From Bog-366 sp963722555 (GTDB lineage: Bacteria; Acidobacteriota; Terriglobia; UBA7540): 64,000 nt of DNA. A program made the position numbers and the translations under genes. The notes below the pieces were generated by a model. That model was not told the DNA's origin. It saw only the letters and a list, made by a program, of their open reading frames with translations, and made no database searches. Shown here in pieces: positions 8,034-16,171 of the stretch. Where the stretch lies: contig CAVRNQ010000007.1 of NCBI GenBank assembly GCA_963722555.1, forward strand, positions 310,001-374,000, read 5' to 3'. Every line of letters starts with the position of its first letter. Within the stretch, counting starts at the first letter, position 1.

Positions 8034-10025
8034 ATGACCGAACTCATTTGGGACGGGAAGTACAAGGACGGGAAGAAGCAGGGACCGGTGCGGATTTCCC
8101 TGCCATTTCAGCCGATAGAGACGGTCAACGAGAGTACGCAGGACCGCCAGCGGAACCTGGAGCTTTTCTCCTCTGGTCGTGAGACCGAATGGCGAAACCG
8201 GCTCATCTGGGGCGATAAGAAATACGTCCTTCCATCGCTCTTGCCGGAATTCGCTGGCAAAGTGAACCTAATTTACATTGACCCGCCATTCGACACCGGC
8301 GCTGATTTCTCCTTTACTGCGTCCATCCCCGCCCACCCTGACACATCTGAAGATGAAACCACTTCCTTCACCAAGGAACCGTCCATCATCGAGCAGAAGG
8401 CGTACCGAGACACATGGGGCCGAGGGCTGGATTCGTATTTGCAGTGGTTCTACGAAACCGCTTTGTTGTTGCATGAATTGCTTCACGAAAGCGGAAGCCT
8501 GTTCGTTCACCTCGATTGGCACGTCGGCGACTACGCCAAAGCGGTTCTCGATGAGGTCTTCGGAGGACAACTCTTTGTCAATGAGATTATCTGGAGAAGG
8601 GCGAACACCAAGACGCCTCAGAACAAATTGGGAGTAATTCACGACAAGCTCTTGTGGTTTGCGAAAGGAAAGGCCCCCACATACAACATGCAGTACCACG
8701 AATTTAAGGAGGACTACCTTGAGAGGAAGTTTCCCCACCACGAGCCAGACGGCAGAAGGTATCAACTTCAGCCCCTGCATGGGAAGGGTCAGGGAGGCCC
8801 CAAGAGGTTTGGGGGTCGGCTCCTCCCGCCACCTCGGGGGCGCCACTGGTCGTGGACGCAGGAGCGCATAGATACCGCCATGGTCGCCGGGTTGTTGGTA
8901 TTTCCCAAAGGGGAAGACGGCCTTCCTCGGTACAAGGACTATTATGACGGCAAACCGGGCATCCCTTTGCAGACCATCTGGAACGACCTGCCAGACGTGA
9001 ATTCACAGGCGGAGGAGCGTGTCAACTATCCGACACAAAAGCCCGAAGGTCTCCTTGAGCGCATCATGAAAGCTTCCTCAAACGAAGGTGACCTCGTCCT
9101 CGATTGCTTTGTTGGCAGCGGGACGACGGCGGCGGTGGCGGAAAAGCTCAATCGCCGCTGGATTGCATGTGACCTCGGGCGGTTTGCCATTCACACCACC
9201 CGCAAGCGGCTCCTTGCCATTCCCAGCGTCAGACCCTTCATTGTCCAGAACCTTGGGAAATACGAACGCCAAGCGTGGCAGATGGCTGAGTTTCCCGCCA
9301 GCGCAAAAGACCAACTTGAAGAGCAACGACAACGGGAAGCAGCCTATAGGAAATTCGTACTAGACCTCTATCACGCAACGCCCACTACGGGTCGCTCCTG
9401 GCTGCATGGGTCGAAGGGGGGGCGAATGGTTCATGTTGGGGCAGTAGATGCCCCGGTCACGCTTTCCGACGTTAAAGCCATAGCTAAAGAAACATGGAAA
9501 GCTGTGGGGAGTGGCAAGGATGCCCCTTCCAAGGCGGGAGTGGACATACTGGGTTGGGAATTCGCCTTCGAGATGAACGAGCTTGCCAAGAACGTAGCGG
9601 CTGAATCACGGGTGGACGTGTCCTTCAAGAAAATTCCCCGTGAGGTCCTGGACAAGAAAGCTGTTGAACAGGGTGACGTGAAGTTCTTCGAGCTTGGTGC
9701 GCTAACTGTCGAGAAGAATCAAAAGGGTCGTGAAGTGGCGCTCGAAATAACTGAGTTCGTTATCCCTACTGACGACATCCCCGAGGAAGCTCGCAAAGCT
9801 ATCAAGCATTGGAGCCAGCTTATCGACTATTGGGCTGTGGATTGGGACTACCGGAATGATACCTTTCACAACCAGTGGCAGACCTACCGGACACGGCAGG
9901 AACCCAAAATCGAGCTAGAGACGAAGTACGGCTACCGAGAACCGGGGAAATACGCAATTGTGGTTAAAGTGATAGACATCCTCGGGAACGACACAACCAA
10001 GACGGTTGAAGTGACGGTCAAATAA
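8034..10025 (+). CDS. mod: Type III restriction-modification methyltransferase (Mod)
   Basis: Encodes 663 aa. It methylates adenine N6 within the system's recognition site and supplies the recognition function. The catalytic DPPF motif is at residues 83-86 and the AdoMet-binding VGSGTT motif follows near residue 357, the beta-class order of type III Mod proteins. The intervening region is the likely target-recognition domain. After the methyltransferase core there is an extra C-terminal part ending in a beta-rich segment (PGKYAIVVKVIDILGN), unusual for Mod. The restriction gene starts 33 bases after the stop codon. The ribosome binding site is weak. Confidence 0.88.
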   Translation: MTELIWDGKYKDGKKQGPVRISLPFQPIETVNESTQDRQRNLELFSSGRETEWRNRLIWGDKKYVLPSLLPEFAGKVNLIYIDPPFDTGADFSFTASIPAHPDTSEDETTSFTKEPSIIEQKAYRDTWGRGLDSYLQWFYETALLLHELLHESGSLFVHLDWHVGDYAKAVLDEVFGGQLFVNEIIWRRANTKTPQNKLGVIHDKLLWFAKGKAPTYNMQYHEFKEDYLERKFPHHEPDGRRYQLQPLHGKGQGGPKRFGGRLLPPPRGRHWSWTQERIDTAMVAGLLVFPKGEDGLPRYKDYYDGKPGIPLQTIWNDLPDVNSQAEERVNYPTQKPEGLLERIMKASSNEGDLVLDCFVGSGTTAAVAEKLNRRWIACDLGRFAIHTTRKRLLAIPSVRPFIVQNLGKYERQAWQMAEFPASAKDQLEEQRQREAAYRKFVLDLYHATPTTGRSWLHGSKGGRMVHVGAVDAPVTLSDVKAIAKETWKAVGSGKDAPSKAGVDILGWEFAFEMNELAKNVAAESRVDVSFKKIPREVLDKKAVEQGDVKFFELGALTVEKNQKGREVALEITEFVIPTDDIPEEARKAIKHWSQLIDYWAVDWDYRNDTFHNQWQTYRTRQEPKIELETKYGYREPGKYAIVVKVIDILGNDTTKTVEVTVK

Positions 10026-10057
10026 CAACTCATCGGGCTGGTGTCACCCGGCAACAC

Positions 10058-12637
10058 ATGGCTCGCAACAAAAGACAAACCGCAGCGCCGACGCAAGCTG
10101 AACTGCTTGATATCACTTCCCGCCTGCGCACAGGACCCTGCGTTCCTGCCCTCCGAGAAGCTGTGAAGGCATGGCGAGCGGGCGGCTACAAAGGCGTCAC
10201 CGACACGACTCGCATCCTTCTGAACCACTGGTTCTACACTGACCACAAATCGCCTTCTGGCTTGCCCTTCAAGTACCATCCCTCTCAGCAAGAGGCTGTC
10301 GAGACCCTGATTTTTGTGTGGGAATTTGAAAAGGTCCGAACACGCAAGGCTTTGCTTGAACGTTATGCCCAAGACCTCCGAAACCTGCGCTTGCCCCCCA
10401 ACGATGACTTCGCCCGATACTGCATCAAGATGGCTACGGGAAGCGGCAAGACCAAAGTGATGACCTTGGCGGTCGCATGGCAATTCCTAAATGCAGCCCG
10501 AGAGTCGGACGAAATCGCCAAGGATTACGCCAAAACATTTCTCGTGCTGGCTCCCAATGTCATTGTGTTTGAGCGCCTGAAGATAGATTTCGCAGGAGGT
10601 CGAATCTTCCGGTCGGACCCGGTCATACCGAAGGAACTCGAAATTTTCTGGGACTTCGATTGCGTCATGCGGGGTGAAGGCGAGAAGGCTCACGCAGAAG
10701 GGACGCTTTTCCTTACGAACATTCAGCAGTTTTATGAGCGGGCGGACCGTTCCTTGGAGGACGAACCGGAGGAAATGAGTGCGATGCTCGGTTCGAAGCC
10801 TCCGACCCAGAAACTGGAGTTGACTGATTTTGGCGACCGCATCTCGCTTCGGGCAGGGAAGCTGCTGGTCGTCAACGATGAGGCTCATCACACCCACGAA
10901 GAAGATAACGAATGGAACAAGGTCATTCAGAGGCTCCACGCAAAAACCGCACTTACAGCCCAGCTTGATTTCTCAGCCACGCCTCGATTCGAAAAGGGAG
11001 CCATCTTCCCATGGACGGTTGTGGATTACCCGCTCAAGCAAGCCATCATCGACGGAATTGTGAAGCGCCCCATGAAGGGCATCGCTAAAATCACTGAGGC
11101 GAAGTCGGACCATGCGAGTGTCCGCTACAAGCCCTTTCTGACCGCAGGGGTGGAGCGGTGGCGAGAATATCGGGACCAACTGCGTCCCCTTCGGAAAAAG
11201 CCGGTCTTGTTCGTCATGATGAATGACACGGACGATGCCGACGACGTGGCTGACTGGCTGCGGACGAAGTACCCGGAGGAGTTCGGCGAGAAGAAGACGC
11301 AGGTCATCCATACCGACAAATCGGGAGAAGTCAGCAAGAAGGACTTGGACGACGCCCGGAAAGCGGTCCGTGAGGTGGACCGGGAGGGCAGCCCCATCAA
11401 CGGAATCGTGAGCGTCCTGATGCTCCGGGAAGGCTGGGACGTTCAAAACGTGACTGTGGTGGTTGGTCTGCGCCCCTACACGGCGAAGGCGAACATCCTC
11501 CCCGAGCAGACCATCGGGCGTGGACTCAGACTGATGTTCCGTGAACTCCCCGTCGGTTACACGGAGCGTGTGGATATCATCGGCAACAACACTTTTTTGG
11601 AATTCGTGGACGACCTTGAGAAGCTCGAAGAGCTAACGCTCGACACCTTCGAACTGGGCAAAGACAAGCTGCGGATTGTCACTATCATGCCCCTGGAGGA
11701 GCGAAAGGAATTTGACATCGGCTTGCCGGTGCTCACGCCGTCACTTGTCCGCAAGAAATCCCTGGCAGAAGAGATTGCAGCCCTCGACGTGATGGGCCTG
11801 AAGTGCATTGTCCTCCCCATGAGCGAGGACGACCCCACCGCCAAGACTTTCCGCTATGAAGGGTTTGACATCATCACGCTCAAGAAGGAAGTGGAGAGGG
11901 AATACACCATCCCCGACCCGCAGACCGCACAGGAGGTCATCGGCTATTACGCCCGACGCATCGCAGACGCCGTGAAGTTGCCAGCGCAGTTCGCCGCCCT
12001 AGCACCCAAAGTGAAGGAGTTCTTCGAGCGAAGGGCGTTCGGCCACGTCGTTGACCTGAGCGACTTGGCGATTATCAAGGCGATGGGCACGGCGGTGGCG
12101 CACTATGTTTGTGTCGATGTTTTCAAGAAGGCCCTGCTTGAACTGACCATCGAAGAACAGACACCGCAATTGCTGGAACCCGCCCGAATGCTTTCAGGCT
12201 GCCAGCCGTTCCCGTGGTCACGCCCGGTTTGGGAAGGTCGCAAGTGCGTGCTCAACCTCGTGCCCTGCGACAATGATTTCGAGCGAGAGTTTGCGAAGTT
12301 TCTCGACAATGCCCCCGATGTGACCGCATTCTCGAAGCTCCCACAGGCGTTTGGGTTTTGCATCGAGTATACCGACTCGGCGATGAACCTGAGGTCCTAT
12401 TACCCGGATTTTGTGGCTTTGGACAAGGCTGGAGTCCATTGGCTCCTTGAGACGAAGGGGCAGGAAACCAGCGACGTTCTGCGGAAGGATGCCGCTGCTG
12501 TCGGGTGGTGTGAGACCGCTTCCCAGCTTACGAAAGAAGCCTGGAAGTACATCAAAATCCCCCAAAAAGATTTCCAGTCGCTTCACCCGACCCGCCTCGC
12601 TGACCTTGCTGCGCTACAACCACAAACGCTTTGGTGA
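10058..12637 (+). CDS. res: Type III restriction enzyme helicase-nuclease (Res)
   Basis: Encodes 859 aa, a usual length. It is an SF2 helicase-like ATPase: Walker A ATGSGKT at residues 126-132 and DEAH box at 274-277. Helicase motif VI lies in the EQTIGRGLR segment. The C-terminal nuclease domain has the PD-(D/E)xK residues Asp784, Glu798 and Lys800 (PDFVALD...LLETKG). Res forms a complex with Mod and cuts DNA after ATP-driven movement from unmethylated sites. All key residues are present and there is no frameshift, so the system looks functional. Confidence 0.9.
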   Translation: MARNKRQTAAPTQAELLDITSRLRTGPCVPALREAVKAWRAGGYKGVTDTTRILLNHWFYTDHKSPSGLPFKYHPSQQEAVETLIFVWEFEKVRTRKALLERYAQDLRNLRLPPNDDFARYCIKMATGSGKTKVMTLAVAWQFLNAARESDEIAKDYAKTFLVLAPNVIVFERLKIDFAGGRIFRSDPVIPKELEIFWDFDCVMRGEGEKAHAEGTLFLTNIQQFYERADRSLEDEPEEMSAMLGSKPPTQKLELTDFGDRISLRAGKLLVVNDEAHHTHEEDNEWNKVIQRLHAKTALTAQLDFSATPRFEKGAIFPWTVVDYPLKQAIIDGIVKRPMKGIAKITEAKSDHASVRYKPFLTAGVERWREYRDQLRPLRKKPVLFVMMNDTDDADDVADWLRTKYPEEFGEKKTQVIHTDKSGEVSKKDLDDARKAVREVDREGSPINGIVSVLMLREGWDVQNVTVVVGLRPYTAKANILPEQTIGRGLRLMFRELPVGYTERVDIIGNNTFLEFVDDLEKLEELTLDTFELGKDKLRIVTIMPLEERKEFDIGLPVLTPSLVRKKSLAEEIAALDVMGLKCIVLPMSEDDPTAKTFRYEGFDIITLKKEVEREYTIPDPQTAQEVIGYYARRIADAVKLPAQFAALAPKVKEFFERRAFGHVVDLSDLAIIKAMGTAVAHYVCVDVFKKALLELTIEEQTPQLLEPARMLSGCQPFPWSRPVWEGRKCVLNLVPCDNDFEREFAKFLDNAPDVTAFSKLPQAFGFCIEYTDSAMNLRSYYPDFVALDKAGVHWLLETKGQETSDVLRKDAAAVGWCETASQLTKEAWKYIKIPQKDFQSLHPTRLADLAALQPQTLW

Positions 12638-12780
12638 ATTGCTCCGGCGTTGGCCACACACGCAAACGGGGGGGGTGACTCATGTTTAGAAGTTTAGTCA
12701 ATCGGTGGCTCCGGGGAATAGCCGACGTAATAGCTGTCCGATATGGAGAGTGAATATGGCGAATTGGTATTTCGACCTGT

Positions 12781-12803
12781 GGCCTATCCATTTCGCTCTC
12801 GTA
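12781..12803 (+). repeat. Left terminal inverted repeat of IS1595 element
   Basis: Exact reverse complement of 13787-13809. Confidence 0.9.
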
Positions 12804-12816
12804 GGCACAAGATGTA

Positions 12817-13782
12817 GTGGTGAGCCAAGATCGCCATCACCCCGTCGGCGGAGTGGATTACCCGCGGACGATTCAGGAGTTCGACACGTGGTTCTCCTCG
12901 GAGGCGGCGTGCGCCACGTATCTTCAGCGGCTTCGGTGGCCGGACGGCTTTCGCTGCCCTGCCTGCGGCGGAGGAAGGGCCTGGATGACGGCGAGGAGGG
13001 TGCTCCGCTGCGGGGCCTGTCAACGGCAGACGTCGCCGATCGCCGGTACGATTCTCGAGGGTACGCGGAAGCCGTTGCGGATCTGGTTTCAGGCAATGTG
13101 GTTCGTGACCAACCAGAAGAGCGGTGGAAGTGCGCTGGGCCTGCAACGCATCCTGGGCTTGGGCAGCTATCAGACGGCCTGGGCTTGGCTGCATAAGCTG
13201 AGGCGCGCCATGGTGAGACCGGGACGAGACCGACTGTCGGGGCGAGTTGAGGTGGACGAAACCTACTTGGGTGGTGCGGAGGGAGGCGCCCGCGGCCGTC
13301 AGACCAGGAACAAGGCCCTGATCGTGGTGGCTGCCCAGGAGAATGGAAAGGGCATCGGGCGGATCCGGATGCGACGGATACTCGACGCTTCGGCCGAGAG
13401 CCTGATCGCCTTTGTGGAGGAATCTGTGGAACCGGGAAGCGCGGTGCATACGGACGCGTGGCTGGGGTATGAGCCGCTGGGAACGAAAGGTTACATCCAT
13501 GAACTGAGTTTCCTGCACGGGAACAAGAGATCGCCCAGTGAGCTTCTGCCTCGGGTGCACCGTGTCGTGTCCCTTCTGAAGAGGTGGCTGATGGGCACCC
13601 ACCACGGAGCGGTCAGCCATGAGCATTTGGACTACTATCTCGACGAATTTACGTTCCGGTTCAATCGCCGACTCGCCCGGGCGCGCGGCCTGCTCTTCTA
13701 CCGGCTCCTCCAGCAGGCCGTAGAGGTCGATCCGGTTCCCTTCGCCCAGCTGGTCGCCGCGAGACAGGACCACAACATATAG
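12817..13782 (+). CDS. IS1595-family transposase
   Basis: Encodes 321 aa from a GTG start only 14 bases inside the left end. An N-terminal zinc ribbon (Cys47, Cys50, Cys65, Cys68) is followed by the DDE-type catalytic core, whose first acidic residue is Asp148 in VEVDETYLGG. The second is likely in the VHTDAWLGY segment, and the family's C-terminal DEFTFRFNRR box is present. Full length with no frameshift, so the element could be active. Confidence 0.92.
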   Translation: MVSQDRHHPVGGVDYPRTIQEFDTWFSSEAACATYLQRLRWPDGFRCPACGGGRAWMTARRVLRCGACQRQTSPIAGTILEGTRKPLRIWFQAMWFVTNQKSGGSALGLQRILGLGSYQTAWAWLHKLRRAMVRPGRDRLSGRVEVDETYLGGAEGGARGRQTRNKALIVVAAQENGKGIGRIRMRRILDASAESLIAFVEESVEPGSAVHTDAWLGYEPLGTKGYIHELSFLHGNKRSPSELLPRVHRVVSLLKRWLMGTHHGAVSHEHLDYYLDEFTFRFNRRLARARGLLFYRLLQQAVEVDPVPFAQLVAARQDHNI

Positions 13783-13786
13783 TGGT

Positions 13787-13809
13787 TACGAGAGCGAAAT
13801 GGATAGGCC
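13787..13809 (-). repeat. Right terminal inverted repeat of IS1595 element
   Basis: Exact reverse complement of 12781-12803. Confidence 0.9.
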
Positions 13810-14212
13810 TCTTAGGGAATTCTTGAGATAGTCAAGCTCACTTTTCCCGTGCGGTGTTACCTTGGGTGTTGCTTGGTCCATGGGCTGCGGCGCTCTCTCC
13901 AGCAATTCTACGCTTCGGGTGAAATACCGGATTCGATCCTGACATTCGGCGGTGAAGTTCTCTCATCCTATGGGCCCATCGAATGGATTAGGCTTACGGT
14001 AAAACTCGTAGGCGTTACCTACCTCTGGAATCGGCGAACAACACTAGAAGTTCTTGTGCCCGTGCCGACCCAGGAATTCTTCGTTTTGTTCAACACTGCG
14101 AATGCCGCCGTCATACCCTCCTGTGCCGACTCGCCAAAAATCCTTCCGGCATACCTCGCATAAAACTCTTTCGGGGTCAGAGAGGGTTCCCAGACCCCTT
14201 CTGCTAGGTACC

Positions 14213-14440
14213 GGTAATTTTGCTCGGTTCCCCTCCGGCCACGGCATAGAACCAGACGAAGCCGCGGGCCGCCTTACCTTTTACCTCCGGTCGAGCACCC
14301 GCACGGGAGTCTCATCCACCTGCAGGTACCGCGTGCCAAGATCGTCTTCCACATTCGGTCATAGAAGGCCGGAGCCAGTTCGCGATGTGTTACACCCACT
14401 GCACCATCTGCGGGCGGGGGATGATCACATGGACCCGCTG
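14213..14440 (-). pseudogene. IS66-family transposase (tnpC-type) relic
   Basis: On the minus strand, pieces in different frames match the IS66 transposase core in the right order: a PRPQMVQWV segment, ANWLRP, then YLQVDETPVRVLD, which holds the catalytic aspartate, then GKAARGFVWFYAVAGG. Frameshifts and stop codons separate them. Both ends are missing. No inverted ends were found nearby. Confidence 0.75.
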
Positions 14441-14624
14441 CCTGTCAGAAGTCCGGCGTCTCCGTTGGTCAATGCGTTCAAGCTCCATGCCCCCAGCCTA
14501 ATGCTTCGGCCTCGGTGGTCCGCCACCTGTAGATGTCCCCAGCTAAACGCATACCTCTGAACGTCAGAGGAACTCGGGATTAGAAATTCTCCGCAGGGTG
14601 ATTTGCCTAATGCATTACGCGATC

Positions 14625-15770
14625 TTACTCGTATTCTCTTACCAGGCCTGCGAGCAGGGAGTCGTTGGAGTAAAAGCGATCCACGTTTTGTGGCGTGATA
14701 AGTTTATGTTCTGTGAACACGGCGAGTGGTGTGGTTTTTCCCGTCAGGATATCGAGGGCCAGACGGACGATGCCCTCTCCGTACTTTTCAGGGAAGTAGG
14801 CAACAGATCCGATGAGGCTGGTCCGAGCTTGTCGCATCTCAGCGCGCGCCTCAGGTTCGGCATTCTGTCCCACCACGGCGCAGTTGGCTTCCCGTCCGAC
14901 TTCTTGGAAAGCGCGGAGGGCCCCCAGTGCGGCCGGGTCGTTGGCTGCGCCAACCAGAACACGCTTCGCAGCGTCTGAGCAGAGATGATTCCGAACCCGC
15001 CCTAAGGTCACCTTAAACTTGCCCTCTCCATCGATGCGGGTAAGCCGGCACTTTCTGAAAGCTGGAAAAACTTCGCCAATTCCGCTTAATATTCCGTCTA
15101 CTCTCATGCTGGACACGCGGCCCACGAATTGAGTCTCGATGATGAGGATCTCATCGACAATTCCCTGCCAGTCTTTTATTGCATACCGGCCTAAACAACG
15201 CCCAGCTAGCAATCCTGCCTCGTAATTGTTCGCTCCAAAGTATATGGCGCCTGGATGCGGGATGTCGACCGCGATAAGGGGTATAGCTGCACTTTGAAAT
15301 TTCGCGGCGACAGTTGCAGCTCCGGCATCAATGTCCTGAAATTCGACGGCCAATTCCACGTGTTCGTTGATCAGACGCTGGACGTTTCGGAGTGTGGCAT
15401 CCAGACTGCCCCTGTTGTCGACCTTGATCAGTTCCAGATTTTGGTTTTGGCACGCCTGAAGCAGCCCCTGGATGACCTCTTCTGAAAAGGAAGAATCTCT
15501 GGGAGTTGCGTAACCAATGCGGTGGCGATCCGCGCGCCGAAGAGGAACCAAGCTACGATATTGATTATCTCCCACTTTTTCAACGAAGCCACATTGATGG
15601 AGGGTGTAGAGTTGGCGGAAACACAGTGCCTTTGCGAGGCCAGTACGCCCAACAACTTCGCGGAGCCGAAGAATCTCGCCTGGGGACCTAAACGCGGCTA
15701 CCACTTTCGAAGCATGGACCAGGGATTTGATGATATATGGGTCGTGATTTGAGGAATCTGAAGCTCCCAT
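14625..15770 (-). CDS. Transcription regulator: IclR-like HTH plus sugar-binding domain
   Basis: Encodes 381 aa. I chose ATG 15770 because AGGAGG lies seven bases upstream. Residues 10-60 form a winged helix resembling the IclR N-terminus (KSLVHASKVVAAF..., then RQLYTLHQCGFVEKVGDNQYR). From about residue 85 on it resembles periplasmic-binding-protein-type sugar sensors of the ribose/LacI kind (GLLAGRCLGRYA, RVDGILSGI, AALGALRAF). There is no signal peptide, so it is cytoplasmic. It is divergent from the TonB-dependent receptor gene, which makes it the likely local regulator responding to rhamnose or a rhamnose oligosaccharide. The IclR-type head on this effector domain is an uncommon pairing. 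Confidence 0.8.
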   Translation of the reverse strand: MGASDSSNHDPYIIKSLVHASKVVAAFRSPGEILRLREVVGRTGLAKALCFRQLYTLHQCGFVEKVGDNQYRSLVPLRRADRHRIGYATPRDSSFSEEVIQGLLQACQNQNLELIKVDNRGSLDATLRNVQRLINEHVELAVEFQDIDAGAATVAAKFQSAAIPLIAVDIPHPGAIYFGANNYEAGLLAGRCLGRYAIKDWQGIVDEILIIETQFVGRVSSMRVDGILSGIGEVFPAFRKCRLTRIDGEGKFKVTLGRVRNHLCSDAAKRVLVGAANDPAALGALRAFQEVGREANCAVVGQNAEPEARAEMRQARTSLIGSVAYFPEKYGEGIVRLALDILTGKTTPLAVFTEHKLITPQNVDRFYSNDSLLAGLVREYE

Positions 15771-16171
15771 TTCCCGCCCTCCTGGGGGGATGACAACCAC
15801 AACGTCGTTTTATAATCTATTTCGCAGCGTGATACAAGACCTTTTGAAAGTACGTAAAACCTTCAGGCCAAAAAGCAGCCAATAGGTGCATAGTAACATA
15901 GTGTTATCAATTTGATAGCCTGATGTTAAGGCATTCCCATGCTGTTTCGTCCTACGAAATCTCGGCTTTTTGTCGGATTGTCCTTGACGCTTTTGGATGG
16001 TTCACTTATTGATAGCGGCGTGAATCGGCTAGTTACCTGAATCAAGTGGACGGATCATATTCCGCTTCCTAGCTTCTGCCGCCCTTGATCAGCTTAAGGA
16101 ACTGCACGATTTGCTCTATTGCGTCGGGCCCTGGGTCTTGACCGGAAACTTGCACTAAAAGGAGTGTGCAC
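15771..16171. promoter_or_regulatory. Divergent control region of the glycan locus
   Basis: About 400 AT-richer bases between the regulator and the receptor gene, holding both promoters. The palindrome at 15905-15917 lies here. A further TTGATA half-site occurs near 16011. No clear -35/-10 pair could be assigned by eye. Confidence 0.5.
15905..15917. promoter_or_regulatory. Candidate operator palindrome TATCAA-T-TTGATA
   Basis: A perfect 6-bp inverted repeat around one central base, in the shared control region of the regulator and the receptor gene. The location fits an operator for the adjacent regulator. The assignment is inference from position and symmetry. Confidence 0.4.

Larger units (their letters stand above)
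12781..13809 (+). mobile_element. Complete IS1595-family insertion sequence
   Basis: A 1,029-bp element bounded by perfect 23-bp inverted repeats (12781-12803 and 13787-13809, outer end GGCCTATCCATTTCG). A weaker similarity continues about 20 bases inward. One transposase gene fills the interior. The eight bases on either side do not match (CGACCTGT and TCTTAGGG), so no target duplication is visible; this could reflect recombination between copies or later decay. It sits 140 bases after the type III res gene. Confidence 0.88.

Noticed and set aside
12784..13773. A 329-codon open frame antisense to the IS1595 transposase
   Set aside because: It mirrors the transposase gene in an antisense frame, has no ribosome binding site and no protein family character. 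GC-rich genes often give such shadows.
13849..14163. A 104-codon plus-strand frame after the IS1595 element
   Set aside because: No ribosome binding site and no recognisable pattern. The neighbourhood is IS66 debris on the minus strand.
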